In this document: positions 24,738-34,162 of the stretch, one piece after another
Numbering within the stretch: the first letter of the stretch is position 1
Layout: every line of letters starts with the position of its first letter
DNA from: Pseudobdellovibrionaceae bacterium
GTDB lineage: Bacteria > Bdellovibrionota > UBA1018 > UBA6935
Reading direction: 5' to 3'
Length of the DNA stretch: 64,000 nucleotides
NCBI GenBank assembly: GCA_002722705.1
Contig: PBMP01000041.1
Span: 1-64,000, forward strand
The notes under the pieces: model-generated
Told to the model about the DNA's origin: nothing
Seen by the model: the letters and a program-made list of their open reading frames with translations, nothing else
Databases searched by the model: none
Made by a program: the position numbers and the translations under genes

Positions 24738-25232
24738 ATGAATCATATTGTCATGGGAATTTTAGGGTTTTCACTAGTTGCTCAAGCTCAAACAACGTTG
24801 GGCTATGATCCACTCGATTGGGAAGAAGGATCTGCGGAGGTGGTAACTGAATCTGTTGTTATTCCTCATTTTGATCGTATTCGTAAAAATCATGATGAAA
24901 TTGAACTCAAAGGCCAAGGTCACCGTTTTCGATTTTTTTCAAAAAAAGGACGTCCTTGGGTAGAGGTCTCTAAAGGACGAGCTTCGATTCAAAGGCGAGT
25001 GAATGCGCGAATGAGAAATGTTTTGAATCAATGTTTCGAGGAACCTCTCAGTCGTCGTTCAAAAGGAAAAAAAGGTCCCTTGTATCGTATGAGTTGGACG
25101 AGGAAAGAAGGTTCGCGTTTACAAAAACAGAGATATTCAGTCAGGTGGCAAAAGAATGGAAAATGTTACGGAAAACTTGATTTTTTGAAACAGAGAATTC
25201 AAGTCAAAAGTCAGCAGTTTGGAAAAAGATAG
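24738..25232 (+). CDS. Small exported basic protein, unknown
   Basis: About 164 residues from ATG 24738 (AGGGG nine bases upstream; an earlier in-frame GTG at 24729 is less likely). The signal peptide MNHIVMGILGFSLVAQA precedes QTTLGYDPLDWEEG. The mature part is strongly basic (many RRSKGKK-type runs) with two cysteines (NQCFEEP and GKCYGK), which could form a disulfide in the periplasm. No family is recognised. pepA follows 62 bases later with its own ribosome site. Confidence 0.7.
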   Translation: MNHIVMGILGFSLVAQAQTTLGYDPLDWEEGSAEVVTESVVIPHFDRIRKNHDEIELKGQGHRFRFFSKKGRPWVEVSKGRASIQRRVNARMRNVLNQCFEEPLSRRSKGKKGPLYRMSWTRKEGSRLQKQRYSVRWQKNGKCYGKLDFLKQRIQVKSQQFGKR

Positions 25233-25294
25233 TTTTCAGATGAGACTCGTCTAAAAATTCGATATAGAGAAGATCTAACTTAAAGGAGCTTTTA

Positions 25295-26779
25295 ATGAAT
25301 CCATTTGATCTAAAAACCACTTTGAAACCTGTTGCAACCACAAAAGATGCATCTGCTTCTACTATTCTTGTTTTGTATCATGGAACAGAAGGTAAAGCCT
25401 TATTTGATGCAATGGAAAGTCATGACTCTCAATTATTGGGGGCTCTTCAAAAAGAGCAGGGAATTAATGCTCTTGAAGGAAAAACAGATTCTTCAGCATG
25501 GTTTCAAACTTCTGAGAAGACTTATCTTATTGTGAGTGGTGGAGATGAATCACGTAGAGATCCTTTATGGATTCGACAGGCAGTTGAAAAGCATTTGAAA
25601 GCAGTTTGGGGCCGTGGAGTCAATCAAGCAGGAGTATTGCTTGTTGGTGGAAGCGATCTAGAAAACAAAATTTTAGCGGAAGCAGCAGTCGTAAGTACTT
25701 ATGCTTACCAATCTACCTTTTCAAAGAAAGAAGAGAAAGAAAGATCAATTGAAGTCGTAGGTTCCTCTCTCAGTGATTTGGATTTAGAATCCGCAAAAAT
25801 TTTAGCTTGCGGTACAATTGCAGCAAGGGAACTTTCTATTCTTCCTGCAAATTACGCAACTCCAGAGGGAGTTGTTGCAAGAGCAAAGGAATGGGCAAAC
25901 GGTACAGATCTTACTTTTATGGTCTATAACCGAAGAGCATGTAAAGAAATGAACATGGGATGTTTTCTTTCTGTCGCCCAAGGTTCTGCCAATGAACCTC
26001 AGATGTTAGTGATGAGATATGAGCCTAAAAGTACTCAATCAAAAACCAAACTCGGGATCGTTGGAAAAGGAGTTACCTTTGATACCGGTGGAATTAATTT
26101 AAAAACAGGAATGCCCTATATGGGACTTTTAGATATGAAAGCCGACATGGGTGGAGCCGCAGCGACTATTGGTGGAATGCTCGCTATTGCTCGTTTAAAA
26201 CCAGCGGTACCTGTCGTTGCTGTTTGCGGATTGACGGATAACATGGTCTCTTCAACAGCAACTCATCCAGGAGATGTGGTTACTCATGCATCTGGTAAAA
26301 CTGTAGAAATTCAAAATACGGATGCAGAAGGACGATTAGTTCTTTCTGATGCACTTCATGTTGCGAAGGAAGAAGGAGCAACTCATTTAGTAGATGCTGC
26401 AACTTTGACTGGAGCATGCATGGTTGCTTTGGGGTCTTATTACACCGGATTGATGACCAATGATCAAGACTGGGCTAAAAAGGTCGCTCAGGTCAGTGCT
26501 GATGCGGGTGAACCGACATGGGAGCTTCCTTTAAATTATCGACACGAAGATGAAATAAAATCAGATGTAGCAGACCTCTCAAATATGGGGAGAGGAAGAG
26601 ACGGTGGTGCAAGTACTGCGGGGATGTTCCTTCGACAATTTGTAGGTGAGACGCCTTGGGTTCATTTGGATATTGCTGGTTCTTCAGAAAGCAAAGATAA
26701 CTTTGGAAAGCATGGAACTGCGAAGTATAACGGTGTTGCTGCTTCTTCCTTTGGAAGATTGGCAATGAGTCTAGATTAA
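25295..26779 (+). CDS. pepA: Cytosol (leucyl) aminopeptidase, M17 family
   Basis: 494-residue M17 metallo-aminopeptidase that removes N-terminal amino acids, with two metal ions per subunit of a hexamer. The catalytic C-terminal domain has GVTFDTGGINLKTG (metal-binding Asp and catalytic Lys), MKADMGGAA, the signature NTDAEGRLVLSDAL and the late GGGS-like glycine-rich GRDGGASTAGMFL. The N-terminal macro-like domain is about 170 residues. GGAG precedes the ATG. The stop overlaps the convergent hemH by 4 bases. Confidence 0.95.
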   Translation: MNPFDLKTTLKPVATTKDASASTILVLYHGTEGKALFDAMESHDSQLLGALQKEQGINALEGKTDSSAWFQTSEKTYLIVSGGDESRRDPLWIRQAVEKHLKAVWGRGVNQAGVLLVGGSDLENKILAEAAVVSTYAYQSTFSKKEEKERSIEVVGSSLSDLDLESAKILACGTIAARELSILPANYATPEGVVARAKEWANGTDLTFMVYNRRACKEMNMGCFLSVAQGSANEPQMLVMRYEPKSTQSKTKLGIVGKGVTFDTGGINLKTGMPYMGLLDMKADMGGAAATIGGMLAIARLKPAVPVVAVCGLTDNMVSSTATHPGDVVTHASGKTVEIQNTDAEGRLVLSDALHVAKEEGATHLVDAATLTGACMVALGSYYTGLMTNDQDWAKKVAQVSADAGEPTWELPLNYRHEDEIKSDVADLSNMGRGRDGGASTAGMFLRQFVGETPWVHLDIAGSSESKDNFGKHGTAKYNGVAASSFGRLAMSLD

Positions 26780-27825
26780 TTAAAAAAGTGAGGGGTAGAA
26801 GTAAGCTTGTTTTGATCTCGTAAGATCTGCAGGAGTGCTTCTGCCCATTCTTTATTTGAATTCAGTGCAGGAACCATATGAAACTCAGTTCCACCTAGCT
26901 TCATCCACTGCTCTTTTCCTTGAGTTTCAATTTCTTCAAGAGTTTCTAAACAGTCTACGGCAAATGCTGGGCAAACGATCATGAGTTTTTTTATTCCTTT
27001 TTTTGAAAGAGATTCAAAAACATCAGTGGTGTAGGGCTGTACCCATCTTGATTTTCCTAAGCGGCTTTGAAAGCTTGATCCTATTTTTCCGGAGTCGAGG
27101 TTTAATCTTTTTTGAATTGCAAGAGTCGATTGGATGCACTGACTGCGGTAACACCAAGGTTCGTCTTTATGGGAGCAGCATCGCTGATTATGCCAGCACT
27201 GACTGATTCCTTTTTTAAACGGTAAGACGGCTTTCATTGGAAGTCCGTGGTAGCTACAAAGAAGGTAGTCTGGTTGATTTTTATTCCAGAGTGGTTCAAT
27301 ACTCGCGCAAATGTTTTGGATCCATCTCTGATCATCAAAGTACCACTCGACCCATTGAATTCGGTTCAGATCAAAACCTTCATCTTTCAAAATAGATCGA
27401 GCGTTTTCTATTGAAGAGTAAGTGGTGGCCTTTGCATATTGTGGATACAGTGGAACAACATGAATGTCTTTGATTCCTTCTTTTTTAAAAGTTTGGATTG
27501 CTTTTTTTATTGAAGGGTTTCCATATCGCATTCCTAAAAGAACACGAGTATGGGGCTCTAATTTTTGAATTTCGTCAGTTAGGTTTTGAGAAATCCACAA
27601 TAAAGGCGAACCTTTTTCTTTATCCCAAACAAGCTGATAAGCATGAGCCGACTCTGGAGATCGCTTTGGAGTAATCAGTTTTTTTACGAGAAACCAACGA
27701 AGTGGAAAGGGGAGTGGAATGACATTTTTATCCATTAAAAATTCATCTAAGTAGGTTTTTACAGCTGTTGCAGTAGGCGCTTCAGGAGTTCCAAGATTAA
27801 TGAGTAGAATACCTTTTTGAGTCAT
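26776..27825 (-). CDS. hemH: Ferrochelatase with internal cysteine cluster
   Basis: 349-residue protoporphyrin ferrochelatase inserting Fe(II) to make haem. The family start GILLINLGTPEAPT, the LRYGNPSI-like LGMRYGNPSI and the catalytic His193 in SYHGLPM are present. Five cysteines lie in one 21-residue internal stretch (Cys210, 216, 217, 225, 230; QCWHNQRCCSHKDEPWCYRS). A class of bacterial ferrochelatases, including that of Myxococcus xanthus, binds a 2Fe-2S cluster through four internal cysteines in such a segment, so the same is likely here. Haem supply fits the cbb3 genes elsewhere in the window. Confidence 0.95.
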   Translation of the reverse strand: MTQKGILLINLGTPEAPTATAVKTYLDEFLMDKNVIPLPFPLRWFLVKKLITPKRSPESAHAYQLVWDKEKGSPLLWISQNLTDEIQKLEPHTRVLLGMRYGNPSIKKAIQTFKKEGIKDIHVVPLYPQYAKATTYSSIENARSILKDEGFDLNRIQWVEWYFDDQRWIQNICASIEPLWNKNQPDYLLCSYHGLPMKAVLPFKKGISQCWHNQRCCSHKDEPWCYRSQCIQSTLAIQKRLNLDSGKIGSSFQSRLGKSRWVQPYTTDVFESLSKKGIKKLMIVCPAFAVDCLETLEEIETQGKEQWMKLGGTEFHMVPALNSNKEWAEALLQILRDQNKLTSTPHFFN

Positions 27826-27908
27826 GGTGGCAGGATTACCTCATAGTTTCTAAGAGAGTGCAAGAGGTACTAGTTTTAGATTAAAGAAGTCGGTTTTATG
27901 AGGTGAGT

Positions 27909-29186
27909 TTATGCAGCACTGTCGTCGTTATGATCGCTTTGATTCATTGCTTGTTCTTCAAGTTCTCCAAGCATTGCCTCTAAGTTAAGATCTTCTTCGA
28001 AATCGGATGGAGTGTCGATACCGAGTCGGGTTTTAATTTCTGAAGTATCCACTTCAGGCTCTTTGGTTTCTTCTTCGTTTTTTTCCGGTATTTTCATTTT
28101 TGATCGAGATGAAACATAGCCTTGATCGACGGCGTCTTTTAGTTCTTTAAAGAGGCTTTCGAGTGTTTCAGAGAGATCTGAAAAATCATCTTTTCCTTGA
28201 ATAAGTTCTTTAAATGGAGGCAGTGTATAGTGTTCACTAAAATCTCTGACCACTCTTTTTAAAAGCTTAATTTTCCAATTAAAATATGCCCATGCAGCAA
28301 AGAATATACTGATACACAGAAGTGTCATTTGAATCATAATTCCTACGAGGAACCAGACTTTGAATTTTTCTAGTGATTTCCAGATGTGTTTTTTTGGGAT
28401 TTGTGAAATCACACTCACTCCTGAAAACTTTGCTTTTTTAAAACTTGCAATTTGTAGGTCTGCTCCCGGGAGTTCTTCATACTCCATACGACCTTGAGTT
28501 ACTTTTCTTTTAAAAAGTTTACGAGAAAGGGGAATGTGAGAAAGGTTTTCTCCTAGAGAAAAATGAGGTTCGCTTTGTGCGAGTACTTGTCCATGAGAAT
28601 TTACGAGGAAATGAAAGACCTTAGAATGACTTCCATTTCCAAGTTCAGTTAAGAAACTCATATATTCATCTTGATCCACATAGATCTCTAAGTATTCGTT
28701 TTTATTTAAGCGAGTAGTAATTCGGATTGCTTTGCGTTCAGATGGAATTTCAACATATTCCAGAAGAGAGGTGGGGCCTTGTGAATGTTCAATGAAAGCA
28801 AAGGAGTGAGGCGCTCGTTGATGAAGGAGGTAGAAATCTTTTGCTTTGAATTCTGGTTTTCGGTCTGGATGTATGATGGTTTGGATTGCTTTCCAGTCCT
28901 CTTTTTTTCTTTTTTTGAACCGTTGAAGGGCTAAGAATTCATCATTTTCTCTTCCAAGAGATTTCGGACTTTGCAGGAGAAGTGAATGAGCATAGTGAAT
29001 TTGAGATTGAGTTTTTTGGTCAACTTGAGAAGAGAGGAGTTTTGTATAGTCCCGAGTTTGTTGGTACGTCGAAAGTTTGAGTGCATTTTCATACAGATAG
29101 TAGGAGAGACCCCCTAAACCCAGACTGGTAAGGAGGGCGATCCCTAGGATAATGATACTCATTCGTATTGTTGCAGCAATATTCAT
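27909..29186 (-). CDS. Two-helix membrane protein with extracytoplasmic Cache-like sensor region
   Basis: 425 residues: an N-terminal membrane helix (about 8-32), a periplasmic region (33-275) whose second half (HFLVNSHGQVLAQSEP, SVISQIPKKHIWKSLE) has the outline of a Cache/PAS-like sensor, a second helix (276-300), and a cytoplasmic tail (300-425). The tail contains a short HAMP-like stretch and then an acidic, Glu-rich region (EDLNLEAMLGELEEQAMN). No kinase, cyclase or methyl-accepting module follows, so the output is unclear. It could be a signalling partner or a structural protein. Close relatives are likely lineage-restricted. Confidence 0.6.
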   Translation of the reverse strand: MNIAATIRMSIIILGIALLTSLGLGGLSYYLYENALKLSTYQQTRDYTKLLSSQVDQKTQSQIHYAHSLLLQSPKSLGRENDEFLALQRFKKRKKEDWKAIQTIIHPDRKPEFKAKDFYLLHQRAPHSFAFIEHSQGPTSLLEYVEIPSERKAIRITTRLNKNEYLEIYVDQDEYMSFLTELGNGSHSKVFHFLVNSHGQVLAQSEPHFSLGENLSHIPLSRKLFKRKVTQGRMEYEELPGADLQIASFKKAKFSGVSVISQIPKKHIWKSLEKFKVWFLVGIMIQMTLLCISIFFAAWAYFNWKIKLLKRVVRDFSEHYTLPPFKELIQGKDDFSDLSETLESLFKELKDAVDQGYVSSRSKMKIPEKNEEETKEPEVDTSEIKTRLGIDTPSDFEEDLNLEAMLGELEEQAMNQSDHNDDSAA

Positions 29187-29296
29187 TACAGAATCCTATC
29201 GGTCTATTTGGAATAGTCTTTGAGTCTTTTTTTTTAAGAAAAACTTCACTTTGATTATTGAAAACAGGATGTTAAATCTTCGCACAGGAGTCAAAA

Positions 29297-31126
29297 ATGG
29301 AACGAGTAGTCAGAACCCATCGCTGTGGAGATTTAACATCTAAGGATTTAGGACAAACGGTTACTTTGTGTGGTTGGGTCGCAAAACGACGTGATCATGG
29401 AGGAGTGGTTTTTATTGATTTACGTGATCGGTATGGTTTGACCCAAGTCGTTTTTGATCCTGAAACTTCAGGTGGAAAAATAGCACATGAAAAAGCAAGT
29501 GTTTTGCGAACTGAATATGTAATTCAGGTTCAAGGTGAAGTCAGAAAAAGACCAGAAGGTCAGACAAACGAAAAACTCACTACAGGTGAAATTGAAATTG
29601 CAGTCACTGAGTTAGAAATTTTCTCGAAAGCTCAGACTCCTCCTTTTCCAATAGAAGAAGAAACCGAAGTGAATGAAAATGTTCGTTTGAAATATCGATA
29701 TTTGGATTTGAGAAGACCCATGCTTCAAAAGAATTTGGTGAAACGGTCTCAAATCACACAAGCCATTCGTAAAGTTCTTGTGGATCATGACTTTATAGAA
29801 GTCGAAACTCCTCTTCTTTATAAATCTACTCCAGAAGGTGCGAGGGACTTCATTGTTCCAAGTCGTTTAAGTCCAGGAGAATTTTTTGCTCTTCCTCAAT
29901 CTCCACAAACATTAAAACAGCTTTTAATGATTGGTGGGATGGATCGGTATTTTCAAGTGGCTAAATGCTTTAGAGATGAAGATTTAAGAGCAGATCGACA
30001 GCCTGAGTTTTCTCAAATAGATATAGAGATGTCCTTTGTAGATCAAGAAGTTTTGTTTCCGATGATGGAAGCGATGATGGCAAAAATCTGGAAAGAGCAA
30101 TTGGGAGTAGAGGTAAAAACTCCCTTTCTTCGAATGCCTTATGAAGAGGCGATGAATCGATTTGGAAGTGACAAACCGGACATTCGATTTGGACTGGAGC
30201 TTCAGGATTTGAGTGAAATTTTTAGTCAGAGTGATTTTAAAGTTTTTTCTCAGGCTTTGCAGGAGAGTTCGAGAGGAGGGACGGGGTCGATTCGAGCAAT
30301 TGTTGTTCCTCAAAAAGCTAAGGAATTTTCTAGAAAAGATTTGGATGAACTTCAAAAATTTACTTCTCAATATGGAGCGAAAGGACTTTTGTGGATTAAG
30401 GTCAATCAAGGAGAAGAGCTCCAGTCCCCTGCAGCGAAGTTTTTTACTGACACAGAAAAAAAACAACTCATTTCATCACTGAGTTTGAAAGAAGGTGATC
30501 TTGTTTTATGTGTTGCTGATCCTAAAAATAAAGTTGTTTTTGATGCGTTAGGTGCCCTTCGTTTAGAAGTGGCTGAAAAGATAGAGCTCGTTCCAAAAGA
30601 GGGTGCAAAAGATCCACGGTTTTTATGGGTGACTGACTTTCCTTTACTTGAATATGACGATGAAACTCGTCGTTATTACGCTCTTCACCACCCTTTTACC
30701 TCTCCAAAAAAAGATCAATTATCTGATTTTTTAGAAGGTAAAAATTTAGATCGTATGGCAGCAGATGCGTATGACTTGGTATTGAATGGAGTCGAGCTTG
30801 GTGGTGGAAGTTTACGAATTTATCAATCTGAAGTTCAGCAAAAAATGTTTGAAATTTTAGGAATGAACGAAGAAGAAGTCAAAAGTCAGTTTGGTTTTTT
30901 CATCGATGCATTGAAATATGGAACTCCTCCTCATGGAGGAATTGCTTTGGGATTAGATCGTTTAGTAGCTCTTGTTTGTGGAGTAAAGGCGATTCGTGAT
31001 GTGATGGCTTTTCCTAAAACACAAAAGGGAACGGACCTCATGGCGACTAGCCCATCTGTTGTTTCTCCAGAGCAATTGGCAGAAGTCGGTATTTCTGTCA
31101 TTCGTATGAATTCAGGTGATGAATGA
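29297..31126 (+). CDS. aspS: Aspartyl-tRNA synthetase, bacterial type
   Basis: 609-residue class II enzyme charging tRNA-Asp. The N-terminal OB-fold (about 1-110, HRCGDLTSKDLGQTVTLCGW) binds the anticodon. Motif 2 (about 215-225, FRDEDLRADRQPEFSQID) and motif 3 (GLDRLVALVCG) are intact. The inserted GAD domain (about 290-420) marks the bacterial type. CAGGAG lies 6 bases before the ATG. The last bases overlap the glpD start (ATGA), an unusual but tight pairing. Confidence 0.97.
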   Translation: MERVVRTHRCGDLTSKDLGQTVTLCGWVAKRRDHGGVVFIDLRDRYGLTQVVFDPETSGGKIAHEKASVLRTEYVIQVQGEVRKRPEGQTNEKLTTGEIEIAVTELEIFSKAQTPPFPIEEETEVNENVRLKYRYLDLRRPMLQKNLVKRSQITQAIRKVLVDHDFIEVETPLLYKSTPEGARDFIVPSRLSPGEFFALPQSPQTLKQLLMIGGMDRYFQVAKCFRDEDLRADRQPEFSQIDIEMSFVDQEVLFPMMEAMMAKIWKEQLGVEVKTPFLRMPYEEAMNRFGSDKPDIRFGLELQDLSEIFSQSDFKVFSQALQESSRGGTGSIRAIVVPQKAKEFSRKDLDELQKFTSQYGAKGLLWIKVNQGEELQSPAAKFFTDTEKKQLISSLSLKEGDLVLCVADPKNKVVFDALGALRLEVAEKIELVPKEGAKDPRFLWVTDFPLLEYDDETRRYYALHHPFTSPKKDQLSDFLEGKNLDRMAADAYDLVLNGVELGGGSLRIYQSEVQQKMFEILGMNEEEVKSQFGFFIDALKYGTPPHGGIALGLDRLVALVCGVKAIRDVMAFPKTQKGTDLMATSPSVVSPEQLAEVGISVIRMNSGDE

Positions 31127-32799
31127 AGCCTTCTTTCTCCCTAAGACAACGTAAAGAATCTCTTCAAAAATTTGAAACTGAAGTTTTTGATATCCTGATC
31201 ATTGGTGGAGGGATTACTGGGGCAGCAGTTGCTAGAGACGCAGCAACTCGTGGACTGAAGGTTGCTCTTGTTGAACAAAATGATTTTGCTTCAGGAACGA
31301 GTTCGAGAAGTACAAAGCTTATTCATGGAGGACTTCGTTATCTAGAAAATAAAGAATTCAAGCTTGTTTTTGAAGCATTGAGTGAAAGATCTCGTCTTTT
31401 GGAAACAGATCCTCATCTGATTCATCCTTTAGAATTTTATCTTCCTGTTTATAGAGAAGATCGACATGGAATGAATCTTCTTTCTTTGGGATTGTGGATC
31501 TATGATTTTCTTTCTATTTTTAGGACTCCAGGACTTCATCAAAGACTTTCAAGAAGACAGTTAAAAAAGAGAATTCCTTTTTTAAAGGATGAAGGTTTAA
31601 GAGGTGGGTTTAAGTATTTTGATGCAAGTATGTGGGATGATTTATTAACGGTAGAGATTTTAGCTGCCGCTCAAGAAGAAGGGGCTGCTATTGCTCATTA
31701 CGTAAAAGCTGAAAACCCTCAGTTTTCTTCTGATGGTAGAATTATTGGGTTTGATTTAGTTGATCAATTGGAAGAAAAGAATCCTCTTTTTATCAGGGCT
31801 GAGCAGACCATTGTGTGTACTGGACCTTGGACTGACTTAACCGGAAAAATTCTGGATTCTCAGTGGAAACCTTGGCTAGCTCCGAGTAAAGGGGTTCATC
31901 TCACCTTTGATCTCAAGAAGATTCCACTTCCAGGGGCAATTTTAATGAATCATCCTCATGACGGAAGAATTTCATTTGCGATTCCTCGAACGGATTTTGG
32001 GCAAGGAATTGTTATTGTGGGAACAACTGATAGTGCTGCACCTCAAAACCCATCAGATGTTCGAGTAAAAAAGGAAGATGTTGATTATCTCATGGGAATG
32101 TTGAATCAGTATTTCCCAGAATTAAAATTAGGTTATTCGGATATCCTAAGCGGCTATGCAGGGGTTCGCCCATTGGTGGGAGACTCAGAAACATCCGATC
32201 TAAAAGATGTCAGCCGAGAGCATGTGATTAAAGAAGGGGTAGGGCATACTGTCGTTGTTGCTGGCGGAAAATACACAACTCACCGAACGATGGCAGAAGA
32301 GATTGTCGACTTTGCTGTTGATACTTGGCGTAGTTATTATCGGCAAGGAAAGGCTCCTGCTGTTCCTTCAGTCAGTGCTGCTCGTACAAAAAAACCAACC
32401 AATCCTAGAGTAGTTAAAAAAGAAGTCGAAATGGCAAAGTATGCACATGCATCTCAGCCGATAGAAGCTGAACTTTGGGGTCTTTATGGAGCAAATGCTC
32501 CTTTTGTGAAGAGTCTTGTTGAAGAAGGTGATCAATTACAGATCAGTGGTTTTCCTTGTTTAGAAGCTCAGTTAAGGTATGCAATTCGTTTCTACATGGT
32601 GGTTCGACTCACTGATTTTATTTTTAGAAGACTTCCTCTTCATCTTTGCATTGAAAATATTGATCGATCTGTGCTGGAGCCTTTAGCTAGAGTTTGGGCA
32701 AAAGAATTAGATCGATCTTCAGAAGAGATGGAATCTGAAATTGAAAATACACTTTTATTTATTCATGAAACTTTAGGTTGGAAAAAAGCACTTAAGTGA
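31123..32799 (+). CDS. glpD: Glycerol-3-phosphate dehydrogenase (FAD, respiratory)
   Basis: 558-residue flavoenzyme oxidising glycerol-3-phosphate to dihydroxyacetone phosphate and feeding electrons to quinone. Its FAD-binding motif is DILIIGGGITGAAVARDAA, followed by the glpD signature TSSRSTKLIHGGLRYLE. The C-terminal helical DAO_C domain is present, and KYTTHRTMAEE closes the FAD domain. It overlaps aspS by 4 bases and the convergent MATE gene by 8 bases. Confidence 0.95.
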   Translation: MKPSFSLRQRKESLQKFETEVFDILIIGGGITGAAVARDAATRGLKVALVEQNDFASGTSSRSTKLIHGGLRYLENKEFKLVFEALSERSRLLETDPHLIHPLEFYLPVYREDRHGMNLLSLGLWIYDFLSIFRTPGLHQRLSRRQLKKRIPFLKDEGLRGGFKYFDASMWDDLLTVEILAAAQEEGAAIAHYVKAENPQFSSDGRIIGFDLVDQLEEKNPLFIRAEQTIVCTGPWTDLTGKILDSQWKPWLAPSKGVHLTFDLKKIPLPGAILMNHPHDGRISFAIPRTDFGQGIVIVGTTDSAAPQNPSDVRVKKEDVDYLMGMLNQYFPELKLGYSDILSGYAGVRPLVGDSETSDLKDVSREHVIKEGVGHTVVVAGGKYTTHRTMAEEIVDFAVDTWRSYYRQGKAPAVPSVSAARTKKPTNPRVVKKEVEMAKYAHASQPIEAELWGLYGANAPFVKSLVEEGDQLQISGFPCLEAQLRYAIRFYMVVRLTDFIFRRLPLHLCIENIDRSVLEPLARVWAKELDRSSEEMESEIENTLLFIHETLGWKKALK

Positions 32800-34144
32800 T
32801 TTTGATTAGATTATGACTCTTCCAGAGTGTTTTCCATTTCCAAACGAGGTTAATTGAAACAAAAAAGAGTCCTGCAGCCAATCCAAGCCAATACCCTTGA
32901 ACTTTCATTGGAGTGTAAAAGCAAAGATAAATACTCAGAGCCATTCCAATAGGGTAGTGACCAATTAAGTTATAGAAAAGAGCTGCGGTTGTATTCCCTG
33001 CGCCTCGAAGTGCACCTGCTGCGATCGCTTGGGTTGAATCAAAAATCTGAAATCCAGCAACAATCCAAATAATACCTAATCCACCTTGAATAACTGCAGG
33101 ATCATTTGAGAAAATTTTAAAAATAGATTCTCCAAAGATCAGAAAAATCAAAGCTCCTATGGTAGCTGTTGTTGCCCCCATTCCAAGAGCAACCCAGCCA
33201 CTTCTTTCAGATTGAAGGGGGTTGTTTCTTCCAAGGTGATTTCCAACTCGGACTGCGGCAGCAGTTGAAAGTCCCATAGGGATCATGAACATAAGCGATG
33301 CACAAGAGAGAGAAATTTGATGAATTGCTGTTGGCAGTGCTCCCAGACGAGTAATGAGTGTGGTCGATAGCGCAAAGGCAGCGACTTCCAGTTGAAAATG
33401 AAGTCCGGAAGGAATTCCTATTTTGAGTAAATTTCGAATGAGATTCCAGTTCGGTTTTTTCATTCGAATAGGAAGATTCGAATTTTTATGAAAAGTATAG
33501 AGCGTATATACGGTAAGAATAACTAAAGTGACGTGAACAGCGATGACCGTACTGATGGCAGCACCAGTGGCTCCCATAGGTGGAAACCACCCCCCCCATC
33601 CCAGTACTAAAATAAAGTTTCCAATTAAATTAAATAAATTTGAAACCCAGATTGCAACCACGGTGGGTGCGACGATACTTCTTGCTTGCCAATACCTTAA
33701 AAGTGCATTTCCGATACAAAGAGCTGGAATTTCCCACATAACAATTTTGATATATGCAATTACATGAGGTTCGACTTCAGGAGATGGTTTCACCCAGTCT
33801 TTGTAGTAATGAACCAAAAAATAAAAAAGAGGAAGTAGAAGAAAAGATACAAAAAATGCGGTCCAGACTCCTTGGGTTGCAAGGTCTCTCACTTTTTGAA
33901 TATCACCTGCTCCATCGGCTTGAGAAACGAAGGTGTCCAAGGCGTTATTCAAGCCAATCGCAAAAATTGCCACTAAAAATAAAAAGTTAGATCCTGCTCC
34001 GACTCCGGCTAAGATTTCAGGACTTGCTTTACCTGCAACCCAGATATCCACTAGGCCATAGGTTGAAAGCCCTAAATTCACGGCTACGATTGGTAAGGCC
34101 AATCGAAAGAGCTTTTTGATCTCGCGAATGGATTCGCCAGACAT
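32792..34144 (-). CDS. MATE-family multidrug/toxin efflux transporter
   Basis: About 450 residues with 12 predicted membrane helices in two repeated halves, as in DinF/NorM-type MATE proteins. The start (LFRLALPIVAVNLGLSTYGLVDIWVAG) matches the first-helix signature of the family, and VGNHLGRNNP recalls the loop after helix 8. It probably exports cationic drugs or metabolites in exchange for H+ or Na+; the substrate is not inferable. The ATG at 34144 has GAGGTGG just upstream and is preferred to GTG 34150. Downstream of mlaD-like, 19 bases apart. Confidence 0.9.
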   Translation of the reverse strand: MSGESIREIKKLFRLALPIVAVNLGLSTYGLVDIWVAGKASPEILAGVGAGSNFLFLVAIFAIGLNNALDTFVSQADGAGDIQKVRDLATQGVWTAFFVSFLLLPLFYFLVHYYKDWVKPSPEVEPHVIAYIKIVMWEIPALCIGNALLRYWQARSIVAPTVVAIWVSNLFNLIGNFILVLGWGGWFPPMGATGAAISTVIAVHVTLVILTVYTLYTFHKNSNLPIRMKKPNWNLIRNLLKIGIPSGLHFQLEVAAFALSTTLITRLGALPTAIHQISLSCASLMFMIPMGLSTAAAVRVGNHLGRNNPLQSERSGWVALGMGATTATIGALIFLIFGESIFKIFSNDPAVIQGGLGIIWIVAGFQIFDSTQAIAAGALRGAGNTTAALFYNLIGHYPIGMALSIYLCFYTPMKVQGYWLGLAAGLFFVSINLVWKWKTLWKSHNLIKIT

Positions 34145-34162
34145 AACCACCTCATTGGTAAA

